In this document: one piece after another, positions 1 to 7,682 of the stretch
Numbering within the stretch: the stretch's first letter is position 1
Layout: each line of letters opens with the position of its first letter
Assembly (NCBI RefSeq): GCF_002940205.1
Contig: NZ_MDSK01000023.1
Span: 1 to 64,000, forward strand
Length of the DNA stretch: 64,000 nucleotides
Source of the DNA: Xanthomonas arboricola pv. guizotiae
Lineage (GTDB): Bacteria; Pseudomonadota; Gammaproteobacteria; Xanthomonadales; Xanthomonadaceae
Direction of reading: 5' to 3'
Program-made: the position numbers and the translations under genes
The notes under the pieces: generated by a model
Databases searched by the model: none
What the model saw: the letters and a program-made list of their open reading frames with translations, nothing else
Told to the model about the DNA's origin: nothing

Positions 1-140
1 TCCAAAGCGCACTAGGGATCTCGTTGCGACGTGTCATGCCGGCAATGTTGTCGCCGACTCAACAGAATTCAAGGGTTTTGTTAGCCGCTCTTATATATTT
101 GCACTACCCAAGTCCATCGAAACACGGCAACTAAAAAAGA

Positions 141-291
141 GGCCTGGAACCGTGCACACCGACCATTTCCACTGGTCCCTGTCCGCCCACCGTCGCGGGA
201 CCTTGCGCGGCATGGATGCCGCGCCACCGCCTAGATGGATGTACTTGCAGCGTGTTCTGCGATGGCGGGCGGGCAAGGGCCCTGCAGCCAA
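141..291 (-). repeat. Palindromic intergenic repeat, copy A
   Basis: This is the reverse-strand copy of an element also found at 10127, 60408 and (inverted, degenerate) 60626. The shared landmarks are GCGGCATGGATGCCGC at the centre, a GTACTTGCAGCGTGT block beside it, and outer arms reading GGGCGGGCAAGGGCCCTGCA. The remainder of 1-484 shows no gene I can support; short open frames crossing it belong to the repeat. Confidence 0.75.
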
Positions 292-400
292 GCGGCAGCA
301 CCACGCGCTCTACACTTGATCCATGTGCACTATCCAGCCACTGGGAACACAACGCCCAAAGCAACCAGGACTTCACGCGATCGTGTTTGTCAGCCGCTGT

Positions 401-426
401 TAAAGATTTCGTTTTACCGCCGATAT
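401..426 (+). promoter_or_regulatory. Probable sigma-28 (FliA) promoter for ycgR
   Basis: TAAAGATT at 401-408 and GCCGATAT at 419-426 resemble the FliA boxes TAAAGTTT and GCCGATAA. The spacer is 10 bases rather than the usual 11, so it is weaker than the sites at 1300 and 1970. It lies about 60 bases before the chosen start of the PilZ protein. Confidence 0.5.
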
Positions 427-484
427 CAAGGCGACGCCGGGACAACCGTTCCGGCGGCTTCCCGCATCTACTGTGCCTGTGCCC

Positions 485-1270
485 ATGTCCCAAGGCGATA
501 CCTCCGAGCTGGACCACGACGCCGACCACCTCGCCGAAGGCGACGAGCGCTATCTGCTACGCAACAAACGGCAGATCCGTGGCCTGCTGCGCCAGTTGCT
601 CGACCAGCGCGCCATCGTGACCATGCATGTGGCCGGGCGCGACATGGCCGTGCCCACCGCCGTGCTCGAGGTGGACGAAGACGACGACTGCGTGATTCTG
701 GACGGCAGCCATAACGAGGCCTCCAACCGCGCCATCCAGGACGCCAAGTACCTGCTGTGCTACGCACAACTGGAACGGGTCAATATCCGCTTCCGCCTGG
801 AAACGCCCGAGCGGCTGGAGCGCGACATCCACGTCGCCTTCCGCGCCGAGCTGCCCGAGGCGATGTATCACCTGCAGCGTCGCGAGTCGTACCGGCTGGA
901 AACGCCGATCACCGACTCGCCCGTCTGCATCATTCGCCAGGACGAGGCACAGGGCGGCACTCTCAACCTGCAGCTGCGCGTGATCGATATCAGCAGCGGC
1001 GGCCTGGCGGTCTCGCTCACCGACGGCATGCCCCTGCTCGAACCGCAGCGCACCTACCGCAATTGCACGCTGCAACTGCCCGACACCGCGCCGATCACCC
1101 TGCCGCTGACGGTGTGCAGCCAGTACAAGCAGACCCTGCCCAACGGCAGCGAAGGTTTCCGTGTCGGCATGCAGTTCAGCGACCTGCCACGCGGTGCCGA
1201 CGAGACCATCCAGCGCTACATCTTCCGGGTCGACCGCCAGCGCAATGCGCGCAAGAGCGGCGTGTTCTGA
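485..1270 (+). CDS. ycgR: YcgR-type PilZ flagellar brake protein
   Basis: This 261-residue protein has the YcgR layout: an N-terminal YcgR domain (about residues 20-120) followed by a C-terminal PilZ domain. The two c-di-GMP contacts of PilZ are visible, an arginine motif RRESYR near residue 135 and DISSGG near residue 175. In the family, c-di-GMP-bound YcgR binds the flagellar motor and slows swimming. The ATG at 485 gives MSQGDTSELD; a GTG at 473 would add four residues and has no better support. It stands just ahead of cheW and the chemoreceptor cluster and has its own FliA-like promoter, which agrees with a motility role. Confidence 0.88.
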   Translation: MSQGDTSELDHDADHLAEGDERYLLRNKRQIRGLLRQLLDQRAIVTMHVAGRDMAVPTAVLEVDEDDDCVILDGSHNEASNRAIQDAKYLLCYAQLERVNIRFRLETPERLERDIHVAFRAELPEAMYHLQRRESYRLETPITDSPVCIIRQDEAQGGTLNLQLRVIDISSGGLAVSLTDGMPLLEPQRTYRNCTLQLPDTAPITLPLTVCSQYKQTLPNGSEGFRVGMQFSDLPRGADETIQRYIFRVDRQRNARKSGVF

Positions 1271-1299
1271 ACCCGCCCGCACCAGCCATGGCGCGCGGC

Positions 1300-1326
1300 T
1301 AAAGTTGCCCTGCGCTGCGCCGATGT
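1300..1326 (+). promoter_or_regulatory. Sigma-28 (FliA) promoter for cheW
   Basis: TAAAGTTG (1300-1307), exactly 11 bases, then GCCGATGT (1319-1326). This matches the FliA consensus TAAAGTTT-N11-GCCGATAA at 13 of 16 positions, in the gap between ycgR and cheW. It predicts transcription of cheW with the flagellar late genes. Confidence 0.75.
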
Positions 1327-1401
1327 TGCTAGGGCAATCCTCATCCGCATGCTTTTCCCATCGCTGCAATCCGACACTCAGCCGCAACGCCCGGAGTTTC
1401 C

Positions 1402-1887
1402 ATGAACGACAAAAGCACGACCACCGGCACCGGTGGTGAATTCCTCAGCTTCGCCTTGGGCGAAGAACACTACGGCGTGGACATCCTGAAGGTGCAGGAA
1501 ATCCGCGGCTACGATTCGGTCACCCGCCTGCCCGACGCACCGGACTACATCAAGGGTGTGATCAACCTGCGCGGCACCATCGTGCCGGTGATCGACCTGC
1601 GCCTGAAGCTGCGCCTGAAAGAAGCGCGCTACGACGCCTTCACCGTGATGATCGTGCTCAACGTCGAAGACCGCGTGGTCGGCATCGTGGTGGACAGCGT
1701 CTCGGACGTGATTCCGCTCAACGACGACCAGATCCGCCCCACCCCCGAATTCGGCGCCTCGGTCGACACCCGCTTCATCTCGGGCATCGGCACCCAGGAC
1801 GATCGCATGCTGATCCTGCTCGATATCGAGACCTTGCTGGACAGCACCGAGCTCGGTCAGCAGCAACTGGCCGAAGAAGCGGCCTGA
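1402..1887 (+). CDS. cheW: Chemotaxis coupling protein CheW
   Basis: A 161-residue stand-alone CheW domain. It begins after a short Gly/Thr-rich leader with FLSFALGEEHYGVDILKVQE, then shows the family's central INLRGTIVPVIDLR (about residues 53-66). CheW is the cytoplasmic adaptor that links chemoreceptor tips to the CheA kinase. No cheA lies in the window, so the kinase must be encoded elsewhere. It is preceded by a near-consensus FliA promoter and followed by a separate transcription unit. Confidence 0.95.
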   Translation: MNDKSTTTGTGGEFLSFALGEEHYGVDILKVQEIRGYDSVTRLPDAPDYIKGVINLRGTIVPVIDLRLKLRLKEARYDAFTVMIVLNVEDRVVGIVVDSVSDVIPLNDDQIRPTPEFGASVDTRFISGIGTQDDRMLILLDIETLLDSTELGQQQLAEEAA

Positions 1888-1943
1888 TTCAGACCATCTG
1901 GTGTCGGGAGCTTCCCGACACGAGACACACAACGAAGTTGAAG

Positions 1944-1959
1944 TGTGATTGAAATCACG
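1944..1959 (+). promoter_or_regulatory. CRP/Clp-type binding site
   Basis: TGTGATTGAAATCACG matches the CRP consensus TGTGA-N6-TCACA at 9 of 10 half-site bases. In Xanthomonas the CRP homologue Clp recognises the same kind of site, and its DNA binding is blocked by c-di-GMP. The site ends 10 bases upstream of the -35-like box of the FliA promoter at 1970. Its use by Clp is inference. Confidence 0.55.
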
Positions 1960-1969
1960 TTTTTCGGAT

Positions 1970-1996
1970 TCAAGTTGAACGGCGGCTAGCCGATAG
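1970..1996 (+). promoter_or_regulatory. Sigma-28 (FliA) promoter for the small exported protein
   Basis: TCAAGTTG (1970-1977), an 11-base spacer, then GCCGATAG (1989-1996). It matches the FliA consensus at 13 of 16 positions, lies 62 bases upstream of the ATG at 2059, and probably drives that gene. Confidence 0.7.
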
Positions 1997-2058
1997 CTGA
2001 ATAGAAGCCCGCGTCCACAAACGGGTCACCGTTCGACTTTTGATTCTGGAGAATCCCA

Positions 2059-2442
2059 ATGAAGTTCCTGCTCTCGCTCCTCCCCGTCGCTGCTCTCGTG
2101 ATCGTCGCTCCCACGCTGTCGGCTCAGTCGCAGGAAATGATTCCGCCGGAAATGGCGACCCGTTTCGTCGGCAAGGACGGCATGGTGTGCGGCAAGGTCG
2201 AAAAGGCCAAGTACGCCCAGAGCTCCGAAGGTGAACCCACCTTCCTGTACATGGGCGGCATGTTCCCGCGTCACACCTTCTCGGCCCGCATCGACGGCGC
2301 CAACCGCGGCAAGTTCAGCTTTGCCCCGGAAACCCTGGAAGGCAAGGACGTGTGTGTGCTCGGCAAGATCCAGCGTGACAGCTCGCGTGCCGAAATCGAA
2401 GTCAGCTCACCGGCCAGCCTGAAGTTGGCCACCATCAAGTAA
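2059..2442 (+). CDS. Small exported protein with an OB-fold-like domain, function unknown
   Basis: A 127-residue protein with a clear signal peptide ([20 protein letters not shown], cleavage probably after LSA near residue 22). The mature part has the pattern of exported OB-fold domains: CGKVEKAKY, then [15 protein letters not shown], then [11 protein letters not shown] and a closing SSPASLKL. I do not know its partner. It starts at an ATG with GGAG seven bases upstream, sits between cheW and the chemoreceptor, has a FliA promoter plus a Clp-like site in front, and has a strong terminator behind. Expression with the flagellar regulon is therefore expected even though a motility function is not shown. 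Confidence 0.75.
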   Translation: MKFLLSLLPVAALVIVAPTLSAQSQEMIPPEMATRFVGKDGMVCGKVEKAKYAQSSEGEPTFLYMGGMFPRHTFSARIDGANRGKFSFAPETLEGKDVCVLGKIQRDSSRAEIEVSSPASLKLATIK

Positions 2443-2449
2443 TCGCCTC

Positions 2450-2487
2450 GCAGATCGCCACGCCCTCGCGCGTGGCGATCTGCCGTT
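2450..2487 (+). terminator. Intrinsic terminator after the small exported gene
   Basis: A 14-bp perfect stem (2450-2463 with 2470-2483, starting GCAGATCGCC) with a 6-base loop and a short T run (CGTTT) after it, separating this gene from the chemoreceptor gene. Confidence 0.75.
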
Positions 2488-2527
2488 TGCGGTTATGCGC
2501 ACTGACTTCTACCGGGGAATCGTGTCA

Positions 2528-4906
2528 ATGCAATGGATCAACAATCTGAAATTGATGCCCAAGCTGATGCTGGCGTTCGGCATCGTGCTGCTGATCATGC
2601 TGGTGCAGGGCATCATCGCCTATGCGGGCCTGGCGTCGCTCAATAACGTCACCCGCGACCTGGCCGGCAACACCATGTCCAGCGTGCGCGAAGCAGGCGA
2701 CCTGCGCGGCATGCTCGGCGAATATCGAAATGCGGCCTACCAGAATCTGGTGCGCGCCAGCGACTCGGTCAAGCAGGAAGCCAAGGTCCGCGCCAAGCGG
2801 CTCCATGGCGAAATCGATGCCACGATCAAGGGCTACCCCCGCCTGATCGAGAGCCCGCAGCAGAAGAAATTGTTCGACGTGTTCGTGGCGGACTGGAAGA
2901 AGGCAGCGGAGTCCTACGCCAGCGTCGATGAAATGATCGAGCTCAACCTGCCCGACGACGCCATCGACACCTTCGTCGGCGAGACCCGCACCCTGCACAA
3001 CAAGGCCAAGGATTCGCTGGCCGCATTGATCACCGAAGACAACAAGTTGGCGCAGGCTGCAAAGAGCAAGGCCGAAAAAGTCCATGCCACCTCGGTCTCG
3101 TTGACGGTGATGGTGCTGTTGATCGGCATCGTCGGCGGCCTGGGCCTGGCGTTCCTGTTCGCACGCTCCATCGTCAAGAGCATGCGTGGCGCCGTTTCCA
3201 CCGCCACCGAAATCGCCAGCGGCAAGCTCGACGGCCAGATCAATGTGCAGGGCCAGGACGAAGTGGGCGAACTGATGCGCTCCATGCACCGCATGCAGCG
3301 CGACCTGAAGGAACGCATCGAACGCGATCAGAAGATCGCCGACGAAAACCTGCGTATCCGTACCGCACTGGACGAATCCTCCACCGGCACCTTCATCACC
3401 AATGCCGATCGCACCATCATCTACGCCAACGAGGCGTTCATGAAGATCGTGACGCATTACGAAGGCAGCATCCGCCTGGCATCGTCCGACTTCGATGCGA
3501 ACAAGATCATCGGCCAGCACATCAGCTATCTCGGCCTGCCCGAATCGACCGTGCGCAAGGCCATCGCAGCACTGGAACGCGACGGCATCACCAGCTTCGA
3601 AGAGCGCTATGGCGAGTTCGTGGTGACCCAGACCGTTACCTCGATCAAGAACGAGCACGGCGAAAGCACCGGCGAAGTCTGCGAATGGCGCGACCGCACC
3701 ATCGAAGTCCAGGTCGAAGAAGAAGTCGCCCGCATCGTGCGTGCTGCCGCCAGCGGCGACATGAGTGGGCGGGTGGAAACCGACGGCAAGCAGGGCTTCT
3801 TCCTGCAGCTGGCGCAACAGCTCAACGGCCTGCTGGATGCCAACGCCGGCAGCCTGGAGCAGATTTCCGCATTGCTGTCGGCGCTGTCGCGTGGTGACCT
3901 GACCGTACGCATGCACGGCGAGTTCAGCGGCGTGTTCGCGCAGATGCGTGACGATGCCAATGCCACCGCCGAGCAGTTGGCCGACATCGTCGGACGCATC
4001 AAGGTCTCGTCCACCGCGATCAACTCGGCCGCCGGCGAGATCGCCTCCGGCAACAGCGACCTGTCGCACCGCACCGAACAGCAGGCCGCCAACCTGGAAG
4101 AAACCGCCGCCTCGATGGAGGAGCTGACCTCGACCGTCAAGCAGAACGCCGAAAGCGCCCGTCAGGCCAACCAGTTGGCCATCGGCGCCACCGGCGTGGC
4201 CTCGCAGGGCGGCGAAGTGGTGTCGCAGGTGGTCACCACGATGTCCGGCATCGAAGCCTCGTCCAAGAAAATCGCCGACATCATCTCGGTGATCGATGGC
4301 ATCGCGTTCCAGACCAACATCCTGGCCTTGAACGCGGCGGTGGAAGCCGCCCGTGCAGGCGAACAGGGCCGCGGCTTTGCCGTGGTCGCCTCGGAAGTGC
4401 GTACGCTGGCACAGCGTTCGGCCGGTGCGGCCAAGGAGATCAAGGGCTTGATCGACGACTCCGTGCACAAGGTGGCCGAAGGTTCGGCACTGGTGCGCAA
4501 GGCCGGTGCGACCATGGCCGAGATCGTGGCCAGCGTGCAGCGCGTGACCGACATCATGGGCGAGATCTCCGCTGCCTCGCAGGAACAGTCGGCCGGCATC
4601 GAGCAGGTCAACCAGACCATCACCCAGATGGACGAAACCACCCAGCAGAACGCCGCCCTGGTGGAAGAAGCCACCGCCGCTGCCCGCTCGATGGAGGAGC
4701 AGGCCGGCCACCTGGCCGAAGCGGTGTCGGTGTTCAAGCTGGACGAAGCGGCGCAGGTTGCGCAGACCGCGCGGGGGCGGCCGATCGCCTCGCGCCCGGT
4801 TGCAGTGAAAAGCGCCGCCAAGCCGGTGGCGCGGGCTGCGGCAAGCGCGTCGCGGCCTGCCAAACCCCAGGCCGCACTGGCCGACGGTAACTGGCAAGAG
4901 TTCTGA
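2528..4906 (+). CDS. Methyl-accepting chemotaxis protein with PAS domain
   Basis: A 792-residue chemoreceptor. It has TM1 (about residues 10-30), a periplasmic helical sensor domain of about 160 residues, TM2 (about 195-215, [19 protein letters not shown]), HAMP, a cytoplasmic PAS domain (about 280-390), a HAMP-like linker, and the MA signalling domain with hairpin tip [20 protein letters not shown] near residue 600. The protein ends in NWQEF, which fits the xWxxF tail that tethers CheR/CheB in enterobacterial Tar and Tsr; cheR and cheB are the next genes. The ATG at 2528 follows GGGGAA; the in-frame ATG at 2495 would put a polar stretch before TM1. The ligand cannot be read from the sequence. 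Confidence 0.9.
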   Translation: MQWINNLKLMPKLMLAFGIVLLIMLVQGIIAYAGLASLNNVTRDLAGNTMSSVREAGDLRGMLGEYRNAAYQNLVRASDSVKQEAKVRAKRLHGEIDATIKGYPRLIESPQQKKLFDVFVADWKKAAESYASVDEMIELNLPDDAIDTFVGETRTLHNKAKDSLAALITEDNKLAQAAKSKAEKVHATSVSLTVMVLLIGIVGGLGLAFLFARSIVKSMRGAVSTATEIASGKLDGQINVQGQDEVGELMRSMHRMQRDLKERIERDQKIADENLRIRTALDESSTGTFITNADRTIIYANEAFMKIVTHYEGSIRLASSDFDANKIIGQHISYLGLPESTVRKAIAALERDGITSFEERYGEFVVTQTVTSIKNEHGESTGEVCEWRDRTIEVQVEEEVARIVRAAASGDMSGRVETDGKQGFFLQLAQQLNGLLDANAGSLEQISALLSALSRGDLTVRMHGEFSGVFAQMRDDANATAEQLADIVGRIKVSSTAINSAAGEIASGNSDLSHRTEQQAANLEETAASMEELTSTVKQNAESARQANQLAIGATGVASQGGEVVSQVVTTMSGIEASSKKIADIISVIDGIAFQTNILALNAAVEAARAGEQGRGFAVVASEVRTLAQRSAGAAKEIKGLIDDSVHKVAEGSALVRKAGATMAEIVASVQRVTDIMGEISAASQEQSAGIEQVNQTITQMDETTQQNAALVEEATAAARSMEEQAGHLAEAVSVFKLDEAAQVAQTARGRPIASRPVAVKSAAKPVARAAASASRPAKPQAALADGNWQEF

Positions 4907-4921
4907 TTCACCGCTGTCACC

Positions 4922-4952
4922 CACAACGCCCCGGCACTGCCGGGGCGTTGTG
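4922..4952 (+). terminator. Terminator after the chemoreceptor gene
   Basis: A perfect 15-bp inverted repeat (4922-4936 with 4938-4952, CACAACGCCCCGGCA) centred on one base. It lies 16 bases after the chemoreceptor stop and separates it from cheR. It lacks a strong T run, so efficiency is uncertain. Confidence 0.7.
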
Positions 4953-5093
4953 CATCTGCCCACCTGCGCCGAGCACGGGGCGCACGATGCCGGAATGACA
5001 CAGCGTGCAGCCTGCAGCGGCTGGCAAACGCCACCGCCCTGCCCCAGCACACTGCAGACCGAACCCAACCGCGTGCAATCCACGCATTGACGC

Positions 5094-5121
5094 TTCAGTT
5101 GCGCGGCTCCGTGGCCGATAT
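5094..5121 (+). promoter_or_regulatory. Possible FliA promoter for cheRDB
   Basis: GCCGATAT at 5114-5121 is a good FliA -10 box. The -35-like TTCAGTTG (5094-5101) matches at 5 of 8 positions with a 12-base spacer. It lies 22 bases before the cheR ATG. Weaker than the sites at 1300 and 1970. Confidence 0.4.
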
Positions 5122-5143
5122 CCAGTTATAGCTCACGACGCGT

Positions 5144-6010
5144 ATGGATATGACGACCACGACTTCCGCTTCAGACACACGCGAATTTGATTTCGGCGAC
5201 CGCGATTTCAAACGCGTCTGCGACCTGATCTATCAGCGTGTCGGCATCGCCCTGGCTCCGGCCAAGCGCGACATGGTGTATGGCCGGCTGTCGCGTCGCC
5301 TGCGCGTGCTCGGCCTGCGCTCGTTCCGCGATTATCTCGATCAGCTCGAAGCCGGCAACGACGAGGAGGAATGGCAGGCGTTCACCAACGCGCTGACCAC
5401 CAATCTGACCGCGTTCTTCCGCGAGCCGCACCACTTCGACAAACTGCGCGAAGAACTGCAAAAGCGCGCCTCGCAGGCGCCGTTGAAGATCTGGTCGTGC
5501 GCGGCCTCCACCGGCGAGGAGCCCTACTCCATCGCCATCACCGCCTGCGAAGCCTTCGGCACCCTGACCCCGCCGGTCAGCATCGTCGCCACCGACGTCG
5601 ACACCCAGGTGCTGGAGACCGCCTCGCGCGGCGTCTACGCCATCGACCGCGTCGCCTCGCTGGACGCATCGATCAAGCGCAAGTACTTCCAGCGCGGCAG
5701 CGGTCCCAACGAGGGCAAGTGCCGGGTCATTCCGGCGCTGCGCCAACTCATCGAATACCGCCAGCTGAACCTGCTGGCACCGCGTTACGACGTCGGCGGC
5801 CCGTACGCGGCGCTGTTCTGCCGCAACGTGATGATCTATTTCGACAAGCCGACCCAGCGCGGCATCCTGTCGCGGCTGGTCAGCCACATGGGCGACGACG
5901 GTCTGCTCTACACCGGGCATTCGGAGAACTACCTGCACGCGGCCGATCTGATCCAGCCGTGCGGGCGCACGCTGTATCGGCGCAGCCCGCGCGCGGGAGC
6001 GTCCGCATGA
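5144..6010 (+). CDS. cheR: Chemotaxis protein methyltransferase CheR
   Basis: A 288-residue CheR: an N-terminal all-helical domain (to about residue 90), then an S-adenosylmethionine methyltransferase domain with [17 protein letters not shown] (about residues 117-133) and the ATDVD and CRNVMIYFD motifs. It methylates glutamates on chemoreceptors during adaptation. It probably docks on the NWQEF tail of the upstream receptor. The ATG at 5144 is used; ATG 5150 is nearly equivalent. Its stop overlaps the start of cheD (ATGA). Confidence 0.95.
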   Translation: MDMTTTTSASDTREFDFGDRDFKRVCDLIYQRVGIALAPAKRDMVYGRLSRRLRVLGLRSFRDYLDQLEAGNDEEEWQAFTNALTTNLTAFFREPHHFDKLREELQKRASQAPLKIWSCAASTGEEPYSIAITACEAFGTLTPPVSIVATDVDTQVLETASRGVYAIDRVASLDASIKRKYFQRGSGPNEGKCRVIPALRQLIEYRQLNLLAPRYDVGGPYAALFCRNVMIYFDKPTQRGILSRLVSHMGDDGLLYTGHSENYLHAADLIQPCGRTLYRRSPRAGASA

Positions 6011-6603
6011 GTACCGCCGTGCAGGTCGACGATGTCATGCGCTACCGCGATTCGCGGTTCCAGACCATCACCGCCAAGCTGCTGCCCACCCAGTACCTGG
6101 TGGTCGACGACGACACCGCGTTGACGACCACCTTGGGATCGTGCGTTGCCGCCTGCCTGCGCGACCCGGTCCTGAAGATCGGCGGCATGAATCACTTCCT
6201 GTTGCCGGAAGGCCAGGTCGGCGATGGCGCACCCGCGCGTTACGGCAGTTATGCAATGGAGTTGCTGATCAACGACATGCTCAAGCGCGGCGCGCACCGC
6301 AAACGTATCGAAGCCAAGGTCTTCGGCGGCGCCAACGTGCTCAAGGGCTTCACCAGCAACCCGGTCGGCACCCGCAACGCCGAGTTCGTGCGCCAGTACC
6401 TGCAGGCCGAACACATTCCCATCATTGCCGAGGATCTGTGCGGCATCCATCCGCGCAAGGTGTGGTTCTTCCCGACGACCGGACGCGTGGTCGTGCAGCG
6501 TTTGCCGCATGCACACGAAGCCGAAGTCGCCGCCGCCGAATCGGCCGTGCGCGCCCGTCTGTCCAAAGCACCGGTTACCGGTGGAGTGGAGTTGTTCGAA
6601 TGA
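6007..6603 (+). CDS. cheD: Chemoreceptor glutamine deamidase CheD
   Basis: A 198-residue CheD. The catalytic cysteine lies in [11 protein letters not shown] near residue 42, with the family histidine in GGMNHFLLP near residue 62 and FGGANVL further on. CheD deamidates receptor glutamines and in some bacteria interacts with CheC; no cheC is in the window. It overlaps cheR upstream by 4 bases and cheB downstream by 4 bases, so the three are translationally coupled. A longer open frame in the same register upstream runs antiphase through cheR and is not real. Confidence 0.93.
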   Translation: MSTAVQVDDVMRYRDSRFQTITAKLLPTQYLVVDDDTALTTTLGSCVAACLRDPVLKIGGMNHFLLPEGQVGDGAPARYGSYAMELLINDMLKRGAHRKRIEAKVFGGANVLKGFTSNPVGTRNAEFVRQYLQAEHIPIIAEDLCGIHPRKVWFFPTTGRVVVQRLPHAHEAEVAAAESAVRARLSKAPVTGGVELFE

Positions 6604-7676
6604 CGCTGGAAACCCCTGTACGCGTACTCATCGTCGACGACTCGGCGGTCGTACGCCAGATGCTGACCGAAATCCTCTCGCGCGATGCCGGCATTGAGGT
6701 GATCGGCTCGGCCGCCGACCCGATCCTGGCGCGCGAAAAGATCAAACGCCTCAATCCGGACGTGATCACGCTGGATGTGGAAATGCCGCGCATGGACGGC
6801 CTGGTGTTTCTGGAAAACCTGATGCGCCTGCGCCCCACCCCGGTGGTGATGATTTCGTCGCTGACCGAGCGCGGCGCCGACACCACCTTGCAGGCCTTGT
6901 CGCTGGGCGCGGTGGATTTCGTCTCCAAGCCCAAGATCGACGTCGCCCGCGGGCTGGAAGGCTACGCGGAAGAGATCGTCAGCAAGGTCAAGATGGCCTC
7001 CAAGGCCAAGGTCAGCGCGCTCAATCGTCCCAGCGCGCCCAAGGTCACCCTGGACATGCAGTCCGCGCCGGTCCCCGGCAGCGCGCTGCGCTTCCGCACC
7101 ACCGACCGCCTGATCGCCATCGGCGCCTCGGCCGGCGGCACCGAAGCCCTGCGCGTGGTGCTCGAACACATGCCCGCCGATGCCCCGGCGGTGGTGATGA
7201 CCCAGCATCTGCCGGCCAGCTTCAGCACCGCCTTCGCCGATCGCCTCAATCGCCATTCGGCGATGTCGGTGCGCGAGGCCAGCGATGGCGAGGCGATCCT
7301 GCCGGGCCACGCCTACCTGCCGCCGGGCGGCCAGCACTTGCGCATCATCCGCGACGGTGCGCGCTGGCGTTGCCGCATCGACGACGGCCCGCCGGTCAAT
7401 CGCCACAAGCCGGCGGTGGACGTGCTGTTCCGCTCCGTCGCCGCCAATGCCGGGCCGAATGCGGTCGGCGCCATCCTCACCGGCATGGGCGACGACGGTG
7501 CACGCGGCCTGCTGGAAATGCTGCAGGCCGGCGCGCCGACGCTGGTGCAGGACGAAGCCAGCAGCGTGGTGTGGGGCATGCCCGGCGCCGCCTACAAGCT
7601 CGGCGCCGCGCAGGAAGTGGTGCCGCTGGACCGCGTTGCCGAGCGCCTGATCGCGCTGTCGGCACAGGCGCGTTGA
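6600..7676 (+). CDS. cheB: Chemotaxis response regulator and methylesterase CheB
   Basis: A 358-residue CheB. The receiver domain (residues 1-125) has the phospho-acceptor in [11 protein letters not shown] near residue 60. The C-terminal methylesterase domain (about 165-355) has the serine in [11 protein letters not shown], histidine in TQHLPASF and aspartate in [11 protein letters not shown]. Once phosphorylated by CheA it removes methyl groups from receptors, opposing CheR. It starts inside the cheD stop (ATGA) and is followed after 6 bases by the GGDEF/EAL gene. Confidence 0.95.
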   Translation: MTLETPVRVLIVDDSAVVRQMLTEILSRDAGIEVIGSAADPILAREKIKRLNPDVITLDVEMPRMDGLVFLENLMRLRPTPVVMISSLTERGADTTLQALSLGAVDFVSKPKIDVARGLEGYAEEIVSKVKMASKAKVSALNRPSAPKVTLDMQSAPVPGSALRFRTTDRLIAIGASAGGTEALRVVLEHMPADAPAVVMTQHLPASFSTAFADRLNRHSAMSVREASDGEAILPGHAYLPPGGQHLRIIRDGARWRCRIDDGPPVNRHKPAVDVLFRSVAANAGPNAVGAILTGMGDDGARGLLEMLQAGAPTLVQDEASSVVWGMPGAAYKLGAAQEVVPLDRVAERLIALSAQAR

Positions 7677-7682
7677 TCCGGC

